Origin: Pseudomonas putida
GTDB lineage: Bacteria > Pseudomonadota > Gammaproteobacteria > Pseudomonadales > Pseudomonadaceae
Direction: 5' to 3'
Length of the DNA: 64,000 nucleotides
NCBI RefSeq assembly: GCF_028682395.1
Contig: NZ_JANHLC010000002.1
Coordinates: 248,001-312,000 of the forward strand
Shown here: positions 46,740 to 55,714 of the stretch, in pieces
Layout of the letters: the number at the start of each line of letters is the position of its first letter
Position numbering within the stretch: position 1 is the stretch's first letter
The notes under the pieces: model-generated
Database searches by the model: none
What the model was told of the DNA's origin: nothing
What the model saw: the letters and a program-made list of their open reading frames with translations, nothing else
Program-made: the position numbers and the translations under genes

Positions 46740-48272
46740 ATGATTCTGCCTTGGCTAATCCTGATCCCCTTTATCGGCGGCCTGCTGTGCTGGCTGGGTG
46801 AGCGCTTCGGCTCCACCCTGCCACGCTGGATTGCGTTGCTGACCATGTCCCTGGAACTCGCGCTCGGCCTCTGGCTGTGGGCCCACGGCAACTACACACT
46901 GGCCCCGGCGCCTGGCGCCGATCCGGCCTGGGCGCTGGAGTTCAAGCACATCTGGATCGAACGCTTCGGCATCAGCGTCCACCTGGCGCTCGATGGCCTG
47001 TCGCTGCTGATGATCCTGCTGACCGGCCTGCTCGGCGTGTTGTCGGTGCTGTGCTCGTGGAAAGAGATCCAGCGTCACGTGGGTTTCTTCCACCTGAACC
47101 TGATGTGGATCCTGGGCGGTGTCGTCGGCGTGTTCCTCGCCATCGACCTGTTCATGTTCTTCTTCTTCTGGGAAATGATGCTGGTGCCGATGTATTTCCT
47201 CATCGCGCTCTGGGGTCACAGCTCCTCGGACGGTAAGAAGACCCGGATCTACGCAGCCACCAAGTTCTTCATCTTCACCCAGGCCAGCGGCCTGATCATG
47301 TTGGTGGCGATCCTTGGCCTGGTACTGGTCAACTACAACGACACTGGCGTGCTGACGTTCAACTACGCCGATCTGCTCAAGACCAAGATGTCGTTGACCA
47401 CCGAGTACATCCTGATGCTCGGTTTCTTCATCGCCTTCGCGGTCAAGCTGCCGGTGGTGCCATTCCACTCCTGGCTGCCGGACGCCCACGCCCAGGCACC
47501 GACCGCCGGTTCCGTGGACTTGGCCGGTATCCTGCTGAAAACCGCCGCCTACGGCCTGCTGCGCTTCGCCCTGCCGCTGTTCCCGAATGCTTCGGCCGAG
47601 TTTGCGCCGATCGCCATGACCCTCGGTCTGATCGGGATCTTCTACGGCGCGTTCCTGGCGTTCGCCCAGACCGATATCAAGCGTCTGATCGCCTTCTCCA
47701 GCGTCTCGCACATGGGCTTCGTCCTGATCGGTCTCTATTCCGGCAGCCAGCAAGCCCTGCAGGGCGCCGTGATCCAGATGCTCGCCCACGGTGTCTCGGC
47801 CGCCGCGCTGTTTATCCTGAGCGGCCAGTTGTATGAGCGCCTGCACACCCGTGACATGCGTGAAATGGGCGGCCTGTGGTCGCGCATCGCCTACCTGCCG
47901 GCCATCAGCCTGTTCTTCGCCGCCGCCTCCCTGGGGCTGCCGGGCACGGGCAACTTTGTCGGCGAGTTCCTGATCCTGATCGGCACCTTTGTCAGTGCCC
48001 CGTGGATCACGGCGATCGCAACCAGCGGCCTGGTGTTCGGTTCGGTCTACTCGCTGATCATGATTCACCGTGCCTACTTCGGCCCGTCCAAGTCGGACGC
48101 GGTGCTGCACGGTATGGATGCCCGCGAACTGATCATGGTGCTGGGACTGGCGGTATTGCTGATCTACATCGGCGTCTACCCGCAACCGTTCCTCGATACC
48201 TCTGCCGCGACGATGCATGGCGTGCAGCAGTGGATCGGTACCGCCTTCACTCAACTCGCTTCGGCCCGGTAA
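46740..48272 (+). CDS. nuoM: NADH-quinone oxidoreductase subunit M
   Basis: 510 residues. Second antiporter-like proton channel. [18 protein letters not shown] carries the key glutamate, and [20 protein letters not shown] the conserved lysine and loop. Confidence 0.97.
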   Translation: MILPWLILIPFIGGLLCWLGERFGSTLPRWIALLTMSLELALGLWLWAHGNYTLAPAPGADPAWALEFKHIWIERFGISVHLALDGLSLLMILLTGLLGVLSVLCSWKEIQRHVGFFHLNLMWILGGVVGVFLAIDLFMFFFFWEMMLVPMYFLIALWGHSSSDGKKTRIYAATKFFIFTQASGLIMLVAILGLVLVNYNDTGVLTFNYADLLKTKMSLTTEYILMLGFFIAFAVKLPVVPFHSWLPDAHAQAPTAGSVDLAGILLKTAAYGLLRFALPLFPNASAEFAPIAMTLGLIGIFYGAFLAFAQTDIKRLIAFSSVSHMGFVLIGLYSGSQQALQGAVIQMLAHGVSAAALFILSGQLYERLHTRDMREMGGLWSRIAYLPAISLFFAAASLGLPGTGNFVGEFLILIGTFVSAPWITAIATSGLVFGSVYSLIMIHRAYFGPSKSDAVLHGMDARELIMVLGLAVLLIYIGVYPQPFLDTSAATMHGVQQWIGTAFTQLASAR

Positions 48273-48279
48273 GAGCGCT

Positions 48280-49743
48280 ATGGACCTGACGATTCAACAC
48301 TTTATTGCGCTTGCGCCGCTGCTGATTACCAGCCTCACCATTGTCGTGGTGATGCTGGCTATCGCCTGGCGCCGCAATCACTCCCAGACATTCCTGCTGT
48401 CGGTGGGCGGTCTTAATCTGGCCCTGCTGTCGATCCTGCCAGCCCTCAAGGTTGCGCCCCTGGCAGTGACCCCACTGTTGCAGTTCGACAACTTCGCCTG
48501 CCTATACATGGCCCTGATCCTGGTAGCGACCCTGGCCTGCGTCACCCTGGCCCACGCCTACCTCGGCGATGGCGGCACGGGTTATCCGGGTAACCGCGAA
48601 GAGCTGTACCTGCTGATGCTGCTGGCTGCCCTGGGTGGCCTGGTACTGGTCAGCGCGCAGCACCTGGCGGGCCTGTTTATCGGTCTGGAACTGCTCTCGG
48701 TACCGGTCTACGGCCTGGTGGCCTATGCCTTCTTCAACAAGCGCTCCCTGGAAGCCGGCATCAAGTACATGGTGCTGTCGGCTGCCGGTTCCGCGTTCCT
48801 GTTGTTCGGCATGGCGCTGCTGTACGCCGAAGCCGGCAGCCTGAGCTTCAGCGGCATCGGCCACGCCCTGGCCGCCACCGGCATGCCCGCCCCACTGGCC
48901 CAGCTTGGCCTGGCCATGATGCTGGTCGGCCTGGCGTTCAAGCTGTCCCTGGTGCCGTTCCACCTCTGGACCCCGGACGTCTACGAAGGTGCCCCGGCGC
49001 CGGTCGCGGCGTTCCTGGCCACAGCGAGCAAAGTGGCGGTCTTCGCGGTCATGGTGCGTCTGTTCCAGCTCTCGCCTGCGGCCAACAGTGGCGTACTGAG
49101 CGATGTCCTGGCCGTGATTGCAGTGGCTTCGATCCTGATCGGTAACCTGCTGGCCCTGACCCAGAGCAACCTCAAGCGTCTGCTGGGTTACTCGTCCATC
49201 GCCCACTTCGGCTACCTGCTGATCGCCCTGGTGGCGAGCAAAGGTCTGGCCGTGGAAGCCATGGGCGTGTACCTGGTCACCTACGTGATCACCAGCCTGG
49301 GTGCATTCGGCGTGATCACGCTGATGTCCTCGCCCTACAAAGGCCGTGACGCCGACGCCCTGTACGAGTACCGCGGCCTGTTCTGGCGTCGTCCGTACCT
49401 GACCGCCGTGCTGACCGTGATGATGCTGTCCCTGGCCGGTATCCCGCTGACCGCCGGCTTTATCGGCAAGTTCTACATCATTGCCACCGGCGTCGAGTCG
49501 AAGCAGTGGTGGTTGCTCGGTTCGTTGATCATCGGTAGCGCCATCGGCGTGTTCTACTACCTGCGCGTGATGGTGACCCTGTACCTGATCGAACCCAACC
49601 TGCGTCGCCACGATGCCCAGTTGCACTGGGAACAACGTGCCGGTGGCGTGATGTTGCTGGCGATTGCGGTACTCGCGTTCTTCCTCGGCATCTACCCGCA
49701 ACCGTTGCTGGAACTGGTTCAGCAGGCGGTACTGGCAGGCTAA
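48280..49743 (+). CDS. nuoN: NADH-quinone oxidoreductase subunit N
   Basis: 487 residues from ATG 48280. Third antiporter-like subunit, with [19 protein letters not shown] and [20 protein letters not shown]. Last nuo gene, followed by a strong terminator. Confidence 0.97.
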   Translation: MDLTIQHFIALAPLLITSLTIVVVMLAIAWRRNHSQTFLLSVGGLNLALLSILPALKVAPLAVTPLLQFDNFACLYMALILVATLACVTLAHAYLGDGGTGYPGNREELYLLMLLAALGGLVLVSAQHLAGLFIGLELLSVPVYGLVAYAFFNKRSLEAGIKYMVLSAAGSAFLLFGMALLYAEAGSLSFSGIGHALAATGMPAPLAQLGLAMMLVGLAFKLSLVPFHLWTPDVYEGAPAPVAAFLATASKVAVFAVMVRLFQLSPAANSGVLSDVLAVIAVASILIGNLLALTQSNLKRLLGYSSIAHFGYLLIALVASKGLAVEAMGVYLVTYVITSLGAFGVITLMSSPYKGRDADALYEYRGLFWRRPYLTAVLTVMMLSLAGIPLTAGFIGKFYIIATGVESKQWWLLGSLIIGSAIGVFYYLRVMVTLYLIEPNLRRHDAQLHWEQRAGGVMLLAIAVLAFFLGIYPQPLLELVQQAVLAG

Positions 49744-49765
49744 GCATCACTGTCGAACCCAAGAC

Positions 49766-49799
49766 ACCCCGCACGAGGCGACTCGGCGGGGTTTTTTTT
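49766..49799 (+). terminator. Terminator of the nuo operon
   Basis: ACCCCGC-A-CGAG / CTCG-GCGGGGT stem with GCGA loop and T8. Confidence 0.92.
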
Positions 49800-50263
49800 C
49801 GCCCGCACGAGACCTCTGCGTCTACACACCACGAAGTCCAGCCGCCTGGCCTGGCCGGATCGGATAAACATCCCAACCCATCACTGCGCCACTCCAGGCA
49901 AGCGCAAGCCAGCATCGGCACGACGCCCTCGCCCGCCACACACAAATTTACGCACCTATAAAAGTTATACAAACCTATTCCTACAATACCAACCAACACA
50001 GCTAAACGCGTCACAACCAATACCCAACAAAGCGTTTATTGACAGTAACTTTCATCGCCGCCTAAATTTCGGCGCGCCACACTCAAATGTAAGTGGTTGA
50101 TGCAAGCACAATCAGATACCTAGTCATGTAATTTTATTTATGAGCTACATGCTGTCGTGGCTCGCCAATGCTGTCGCCAACCGAAATGAAAGAGAGCTGG
50201 AACAGAGCGCCGGTTAAATCTGCGGGGAAAACCACGCCCGCCCTCAACCTATCCAGAGATGGC
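49800..50263 (+). other. Upstream region of the ycaO island (464 bases)
   Basis: The first 130 bases have normal GC; from about 49935 to 50160 the sequence turns distinctly AT-rich and has several TATA-like and TACAAT-like hexamers, consistent with a promoter and with foreign origin. No tRNA or insertion sequence is present. One short open frame (50140-50217) is listed separately. Confidence 0.5.
50140..50217 (+). CDS. Candidate 25-residue peptide upstream of ycaO
   Basis: ATG 50140 opens a frame for MSYMLSWLANAVANRNEREL plus five residues (EQSAG), ending 46 bases before the preferred ycaO start. There is no strong ribosome-binding site for the first ATG; the Met4 start at 50149 has GAG six bases upstream. 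It contains two or three Ser and no Cys or Thr, so it is not a typical azoline precursor. It could be a RiPP precursor, a leader peptide or chance. In favour is only its position. Confidence 0.2.
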   Translation: MSYMLSWLANAVANRNERELEQSAG

Positions 50264-51505
50264 ATGAATACACTCAGTCCGCCACCCGAGCGCGAGCGCC
50301 CGCTAAACCAAGCGCATCAGCAGATACTCTACGAGCTGAACCGCTTGAACCTGCAGGCCGATATTGCCGAGTACGGCGACAGGCTTGTCTTTGCCCATGT
50401 CCAACTCAGATCGATATTGGCGGAGCGTTATTCATCGGGTTCGGGCAAGGGTTATAAACACGCCGCCTTGGTCGGTGCCTTGTATGAAGCCCTCGAACAT
50501 TACTTGATCGAACATCACTATCAGGACACCCACATTCACTATCAAAGTAATAGTTACTTCAAACAACTGGGCTTTTTATTTGACGACAGCCTGCTGGACC
50601 TCATTACACAACAGTCACCCTGCACATTGGCTTGCCGACACTACAGTAATCCCCTGGATGGCAAGAGCTTCTCCTATCCGCTGATTCTTACTCAGCCCCA
50701 CTATGCCGACAGCCCCCTGCCCGAAGACCACTTCGACTACCGCGCGCTGAGGCGCTACAGCAGCGATAGCGGGACCGCCATTGGCGCGACCCACGACGAA
50801 GCGGTACTGCACGGCATCAATGAATGCATCGGCCGCGATGCGGTCTCGCTGTTCCTGCTGGCACATTTCTACTATGGCCATGACGTACCGCTGCACCGCG
50901 TGCTTCCGGTCGATTCGGCAAGCCCTCTGGGGCAGCTGTGGCATGACGTGGAGCGGCAGTTGGATACCGAAGTCGTGGTGCTCACTATCAGCAGCGAGTT
51001 CGCCGCCAAGACTTACCTGGCTTTTACCCGCACCGAATATCCCCACGCCTGTGTGTTCGGCTCGGGCACGTCACTCAACGCCCACTCGGCACTCAGCCAC
51101 GCCCTGAGCGAACTGGTCCAGCTGCACCTGGCCACACAGCACGAGGCCGTGCGCCAGAGCCTGGTCGAGGCACAACACAACCTCGCCGCGTTCCCCAGGC
51201 TGCAACGCTGCCAGTTGTTCGATACCCACTACCTACTTTCACGCCCGTCCTCATGGGTCGCACTGCCCGCTGACGAAGCCTTGCCGTCCCTGCGCCGCCA
51301 GATCACCCGCCTGGCCCAGGACCTGCGCGCCCACCGGCGCGAACTGGGCGTCTGCACCCTGTACCGCTCGGAGTCGGGTACCTCCCTGGTCAGCGTCGTC
51401 ATCCCCGGGCTCGAGCGCTTTTTTATCGTCGGCAGTGGCAATGTCGTGGTCCCCCAGGCCCGTGGTCTTGCGCGCTATGGCCAGCGACATGGCGTCAGCG
51501 CATAA
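50264..51505 (+). CDS. YcaO-domain protein
   Basis: 413 residues from ATG 50264 (an in-frame ATG at 50168 would add 32 low-complexity residues). YcaO enzymes use ATP to activate peptide backbone amides, forming azolines, thioamides or amidines in RiPPs. Visible motifs are the nucleotide loop GSGKGY (59-64) followed by ALYEALEHY with Glu75 and Glu78; the second motif DEAVLHGINECIGRDA (178-193); GSGTSLNAHSALSHALSELVQ; and VVIPGLERFF near the end. There is no Pro-rich C-terminus of the kind seen in azoline cyclodehydratases. No E1-like partner, TfuA or dehydrogenase gene is nearby. Next genes are a TonB receptor and a Vat-like acetyltransferase, same direction. Confidence 0.85.
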   Translation: MNTLSPPPERERPLNQAHQQILYELNRLNLQADIAEYGDRLVFAHVQLRSILAERYSSGSGKGYKHAALVGALYEALEHYLIEHHYQDTHIHYQSNSYFKQLGFLFDDSLLDLITQQSPCTLACRHYSNPLDGKSFSYPLILTQPHYADSPLPEDHFDYRALRRYSSDSGTAIGATHDEAVLHGINECIGRDAVSLFLLAHFYYGHDVPLHRVLPVDSASPLGQLWHDVERQLDTEVVVLTISSEFAAKTYLAFTRTEYPHACVFGSGTSLNAHSALSHALSELVQLHLATQHEAVRQSLVEAQHNLAAFPRLQRCQLFDTHYLLSRPSSWVALPADEALPSLRRQITRLAQDLRAHRRELGVCTLYRSESGTSLVSVVIPGLERFFIVGSGNVVVPQARGLARYGQRHGVSA

Positions 51506-51680
51506 GCCTCAGGCAACGCCCCTGCGAGCGCGAAGTCATCCGTACGATCCATCAGCAAGTCGCCACAGCGAGCTGTTCACGTTCCCTGTATGGCAGGCGC
51601 CCGACCGACAGGTCAGCGTGCCCGAGGCACCGACGGCGGACCACAACCTGTTTGTTGCGAACGATTCTTCAAGGCGATAG
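51489..51680 (+). CDS. Candidate 63-residue protein bridging ycaO and the TonB receptor gene
   Basis: ATG 51489 lies inside the end of ycaO; the frame runs through the otherwise empty gap and stops 42 bases before the receptor start. The C-terminal half (SELFTFPVWQAPDRQVSVPE then APTADHNLFVANDSSRR) looks more protein-like than a random frame. No good ribosome-binding site and no known family. Might be a small accessory or precursor peptide, or chance in GC-rich DNA. Confidence 0.25.
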   Translation: MASAHKPQATPLRARSHPYDPSASRHSELFTFPVWQAPDRQVSVPEAPTADHNLFVANDSSRR

Positions 51681-51721
51681 GCTGCGCGGCTTGCCTATGC
51701 GCCTGCCTCTGGAACCCGTCG

Positions 51722-53839
51722 ATGCGTGCCCGCCTACCGTCTTTGCTGCCCCTCGCTCTGCTCTGTGTCACTCCCCTGCCGGCCAGTGCGACCAGCGTCG
51801 AACTGGGTGCCGTGCAGGTGCGCAGTGATGAAAGCAGTGAGCTGGACAACGCCCGCGCGCGCTTGGAACAAACCCCAGGGGCCAGCAACCTGATCGACCT
51901 CGAACAGGTCGAGCGTGGCCGTGTCGCCGGCAATCAGGATGTGCTGGCCTACCAACCGGGAATCTACGCCCAGTCGGCCGGCAATGATGGCGCCAAGGTT
52001 TCCATCCGTGGCTCGGGGATCAACCGCGCACCGGGCAGCCACGGCTCCGGCGTCTATGTCACCTTCGACGGTCTGCCGCTGACCGGTCCCGGCGGCACCC
52101 CCTACGAGCTGTTCGAACCCCTGTGGCTTAGCCGGGTGGAGGTGCTGCGCGGGGCCAACGGCTTCGACAAGGGCGCACTGGCCCTGGGCGGCGCCATTGA
52201 CTACATCACCCATACCGGTCGCGACGCCGCGCCGTTACAGGTGCGCTACGAGACCGGCAGCTATGGCTATCGCAAGCGCCAGATCAGCTCCGGCCAGGTT
52301 CTCGGCGATCTGGATTACTACGTCGCCCTGACCGATTCCGACACCGACGGTTATCAGGACCACACCCGAGGTAGCAGCAAGGGGATTGCCGCCAATATCG
52401 GCTACCGCTTCAATCCGAACCTGGAAACCCGTTTCTATCTGCGCTACCGCGAAACCGACAACGAATTGGCCGGGCGGGTCACCCAGGCGCAGATCAAGCA
52501 CGCGCCACGGTCGGCCAATCCGGCCTACCTCCGGCGCGATGCCAGTCGCCCGCAACCAGGCAGTACCTGGCTGGGCAACAAGACCACCTTCTATCTGGAT
52601 GACGACGCCAAGCTCGAAGCCGGCCTGGTCTACCACGATTACCCGATGGACCTGCGCGAAGGCCCCAATCGCCTGAAAGTCGCCTACACCGATATCAGCG
52701 CCAGCCTGAACTACAGCCGCCGCGACACGCTGTTCGGCCTACAAAGCCAAAGCACCCTGGGCCTGCGCTCGACCAAACACCTGCCCAATAGCGGCGCATC
52801 GGAATTTGTGCGCGTCCCGGAAGGCACGACCGCCACCTACCCGGTAGGCACCCGTACCCGGGATTTCAGCTACCAGGGCTCCGATAGTGTGCTGCATGCG
52901 GGTAATGACCTGGAACTGGTCCCCGATCTCTGGCTGAGCAGTGGCCTGGCGCTGATCTACACCCGCCGCGAAAGCGCGGTGAGCTACCCGACCACTGGCG
53001 GCAAGGTCAGCCAGCACGACTGGGACTACGCCCCGCGCCTCGGCCTGCGTTATGAGTTCAGCCCGCAACTGCAGGTCTACACCAACCTGTCCCGTTCGGT
53101 CGAGCCACCCCACCCGTGGGCGCTGATCTGGAGCGGCGGCTTGCGCTTCCCGGCTGCGGCGGGGCCGTCTGCCAACCTGCAAAGCACGCCGATCGAGCTA
53201 CGCAATCAGACCGCGACCACCCTGGAAATCGGTGCCCGCGGGGAGGCTGCCCCGGGCCACTGGGATATCGCCGCCTACTACGCGGCGGTGCACCATGAAC
53301 TGCTCAATGTCGAAACCCTGGAACCCAACGGCAGCACGGTCCAAAGCGAACGCAATGCCAGCCCCACCGTGCACCAGGGCATCGAAGCCAGCCTGGACAG
53401 CCTGCTCTGGCAACGGGCCGATGTCGGCAAGCTCGCGCTGCGCCAGGCCTACACCTTCAGCGACTTCCACTACCGCGACGATGCCGCCTTTGGCGACAAC
53501 CGCCTGCCGGGCATCCCACAGCACTACTACCAAGCAGAGATCCGCTACGACCATCCTCTCGGTTTCTATGTGGGGCTCAACACCCAACTGGCTTCGCGCA
53601 TCGCCGTGGACTACGCCAATTCGCGCTATGCCTCGTCCTACCACCTCTATGGCGCGACCCTGGGCTATGCCTCGCCCCAACAGGACTGGCACACCTGGCT
53701 CGACCTGCGCAACCTGAGCGGCGAGCGCTACGCCGCCACGGTCACCCCCGGCTACAACGACAAGGGCGCCGATCTGGCGCGCTCCACACCGGGCGAAGGA
53801 CGCGGCATCTATGCCGGCGTGTCCTACAGTTTCAGGTAA
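51722..53839 (+). CDS. TonB-dependent outer-membrane receptor
   Basis: 705 residues from ATG 51722, where the signal peptide begins (MRARLPSLLPLALLCVTPLP, cleavage near ASA23). After it comes a TonB-box-like ELGAVQV, the plug (QDVLAYQPGIYAQS, VSIRGSGINRAPGSHGSG, YVTFDGLPLTGPGG, VEVLRGANGFDKGALALGGA) and then a 22-strand barrel from about 165 to the end. The plug lacks the N-terminal signalling domain, so it is not a FecA/FpvA-type transducer. Such receptors import siderophores, cobalamin, copper chelators, peptides or cofactors. The substrate is unknown. Position between ycaO and the acetyltransferase suggests import of a product made or modified here. Confidence 0.9.
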   Translation: MRARLPSLLPLALLCVTPLPASATSVELGAVQVRSDESSELDNARARLEQTPGASNLIDLEQVERGRVAGNQDVLAYQPGIYAQSAGNDGAKVSIRGSGINRAPGSHGSGVYVTFDGLPLTGPGGTPYELFEPLWLSRVEVLRGANGFDKGALALGGAIDYITHTGRDAAPLQVRYETGSYGYRKRQISSGQVLGDLDYYVALTDSDTDGYQDHTRGSSKGIAANIGYRFNPNLETRFYLRYRETDNELAGRVTQAQIKHAPRSANPAYLRRDASRPQPGSTWLGNKTTFYLDDDAKLEAGLVYHDYPMDLREGPNRLKVAYTDISASLNYSRRDTLFGLQSQSTLGLRSTKHLPNSGASEFVRVPEGTTATYPVGTRTRDFSYQGSDSVLHAGNDLELVPDLWLSSGLALIYTRRESAVSYPTTGGKVSQHDWDYAPRLGLRYEFSPQLQVYTNLSRSVEPPHPWALIWSGGLRFPAAAGPSANLQSTPIELRNQTATTLEIGARGEAAPGHWDIAAYYAAVHHELLNVETLEPNGSTVQSERNASPTVHQGIEASLDSLLWQRADVGKLALRQAYTFSDFHYRDDAAFGDNRLPGIPQHYYQAEIRYDHPLGFYVGLNTQLASRIAVDYANSRYASSYHLYGATLGYASPQQDWHTWLDLRNLSGERYAATVTPGYNDKGADLARSTPGEGRGIYAGVSYSFR

Positions 53840-53866
53840 ACGCCCACACCACCCGAGGAGACACGG

Positions 53867-54502
53867 ATGTACGGCCCGGACCCGCGCAACAAGCACCCCA
53901 TGGCAGGCTTTCCCCAGGTGTGTTTTATCCGTAATACCGTCGACAACCCCCATATCAGCATTGGCGACTACACCTATTACGACGACCCGGTGGACTCGGA
54001 AAACTTCGAGCGCAACGTGCTTTACCACTTCCCGTTTATCGGCGACAAACTGATCATCGGCAAATTCTGCGCCCTGGCCCGCGACCTCAAATTCATCATG
54101 AATGGCGCCAATCACAAAATGGCCGGGGCCTCGACCTACCCGTTCCAGATCTTCGGCGGCGGTTGGGAACAGGTGATGCCGACGCTGGCCGAGCTGCCTT
54201 ACAAGGGCGATACGGTGATCGGCAACGATGTCTGGATCGGCTACGAAGCCTTGATCATGCCGGGCGTACAGATCGGCAACGGCGCCATTGTGGCCGCACG
54301 CTCGGTGGTCACCGCCGATGTACCGGCCTACACCATTGTCGGTGGCAACCCGGCCAAACCGCTCAAGCAGCGCTTCAGCCCCGAGCAGATCGCCGCCTTG
54401 CAGGCGCTGGCCTGGTGGGACTGGCCGATCGAGACCATCAGTCAGCACCTGCCCCTGATCGTGGCGGCCGATATCGACGCGCTGCTGCGGTGCCGCGACT
54501 GA
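53867..54502 (+). CDS. Vat-family (xenobiotic) O-acetyltransferase
   Basis: 211 residues, left-handed beta-helix hexapeptide repeats (for example [20 protein letters not shown], 20 residues). The start [20 protein letters not shown] and the catalytic His83 in [15 protein letters not shown] match the Vat/CatB group that uses acetyl-CoA to acetylate streptogramin or chloramphenicol. It is chromosomal and may act on another hydroxylated molecule, possibly the compound linked to the upstream receptor. It starts 27 bases after the receptor gene, with GAGGAG upstream. Two bases separate it from the convergent transporter gene. Confidence 0.9.
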   Translation: MYGPDPRNKHPMAGFPQVCFIRNTVDNPHISIGDYTYYDDPVDSENFERNVLYHFPFIGDKLIIGKFCALARDLKFIMNGANHKMAGASTYPFQIFGGGWEQVMPTLAELPYKGDTVIGNDVWIGYEALIMPGVQIGNGAIVAARSVVTADVPAYTIVGGNPAKPLKQRFSPEQIAALQALAWWDWPIETISQHLPLIVAADIDALLRCRD

Positions 54503-54504
54503 AG

Positions 54505-55569
54505 TTAGCCCGGCAGCCTTACCTGCTTCTTGGTCTGCGCAAAGATCGCCCAACTGGACATAAACAGCGCGGCGATCAGCGGGCCAATCACAAAGCCGTT
54601 CAGGCCAAACACCGCCAGCCCGCCCAGGGTACTGATCAGGATCAGGTAGTCGGGCATCCGGGTGTCCTTGCCCACTAGGATCGGGCGCAACACATTGTCC
54701 ACCAGCCCAATCACGAACACCCCGAACAGCGACAGCAGCACCCCCTGCCAAATCGCCCCGCTCAGCAGGAAATACACCGCCACCGGGGCCCAGACAATCC
54801 CAGCGCCCACCGCCGGCAGCAGTGATAGAAACGCCATCAAGACCGCCCAGAGCAGCGCGCTGGGAATATCGAGAAACCAGAAAATCAACCCGCCGAGTGC
54901 ACCTTGGGTCACCGCAACCAGCAGGTTGCCCTTGACCGTAGCGCGCACCACCCGATTGAATTTCAGTTGCAACCGGCGTTTCTGCGGCTCCGCCAGGGGC
55001 ACCGCGGCGCGCACCTTGCGGGCCAGCTCAGCGCCGTCGCGCAGGAGGAAGTACAACAGGTAGAGCATGATGAAAAAGCTCACCACAAAATCCAGGGTGC
55101 CCTGGCCGAAGCTGAACGCCTGGCTGGCGAAGTACTGACTGCCCTGCATCGCCCCCTTGGCAATCTTGTCGCGCAAGCCCTCGAAGTTGCCCATGCCCAG
55201 GCGGTCCAGCCAGTGTTGCGCATAGGATGGCAGTAGGCCCTTGAAATGCTCCAGGTAGCCGGCGATATCCAGCTGGCCGCTCTCGATATTCTTGTAGAGC
55301 GTTGTGCCTTCTTGTACCAGCAGCGCGCTGACCACGATCACCGGCAGAATCGCGATCACCAGGCAGATGCCCAGCGTACACAACGAACTCAGGTTGCGCC
55401 TGCCGTTGAACCGCGCGAGCAGACGCCGCTGCAACGGTGCAAAGACAATCCCCAGGATCACCGCCCAGAACACCGCGCCGTAATACGGCAGCAGGATCCA
55501 GACAAAAGCCATGCTCACCAGCACCAGCAGCAGGATCAGCGTCTTAAATTGCAGGGTGTTTTCGTTCAT
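54505..55569 (-). CDS. AI-2E family transporter (YdiK/TqsA type)
   Basis: 354 residues from ATG 55569; longer frames upstream are not supported. Eight predicted membrane helices; the family region LLPAVGAGIVWAPVAVYFL and LVDNVLRPILVGKDTRMPD are intact. Members export small molecules; only some affect autoinducer-2, so substrate is open. It points against the YcaO island and is probably not part of it. Confidence 0.88.
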   Translation of the reverse strand: MNENTLQFKTLILLLVLVSMAFVWILLPYYGAVFWAVILGIVFAPLQRRLLARFNGRRNLSSLCTLGICLVIAILPVIVVSALLVQEGTTLYKNIESGQLDIAGYLEHFKGLLPSYAQHWLDRLGMGNFEGLRDKIAKGAMQGSQYFASQAFSFGQGTLDFVVSFFIMLYLLYFLLRDGAELARKVRAAVPLAEPQKRRLQLKFNRVVRATVKGNLLVAVTQGALGGLIFWFLDIPSALLWAVLMAFLSLLPAVGAGIVWAPVAVYFLLSGAIWQGVLLSLFGVFVIGLVDNVLRPILVGKDTRMPDYLILISTLGGLAVFGLNGFVIGPLIAALFMSSWAIFAQTKKQVRLPG

Positions 55570-55714
55570 GGACAGTCCCGGTCGGCCAGGCGCCGCAGTG
55601 CGCCTGATCGTTAGTCCGCACACGCGCCGCATTGGTTCAGGGCCACCTGATCCAGGTCAATAAAACCCACTCTCCAGCCCATTAATATCGCGACCTTTTG
55701 CGAACGATCCGACC

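Noticed and set aside
50087..50122. Other tiny frames upstream of ycaO
   Set aside because: ATG 50087 is followed at once by a stop, and ATG 50100 gives only seven residues.
51590..51721. Longer start for the TonB receptor (ATG 51590)
   Set aside because: It would put 44 Cys/Arg-rich residues before a normal signal peptide.
53867..54502. Acquired antibiotic-resistance cassette
   Set aside because: No integron, transposon or resistance-gene context; coding style matches neighbours, so an intrinsic acetyltransferase is more likely.
54505..55569. AI-2E transporter as exporter of the YcaO product
   Set aside because: It is convergent with the island, so not co-transcribed, and the family is common in Pseudomonas outside such loci.
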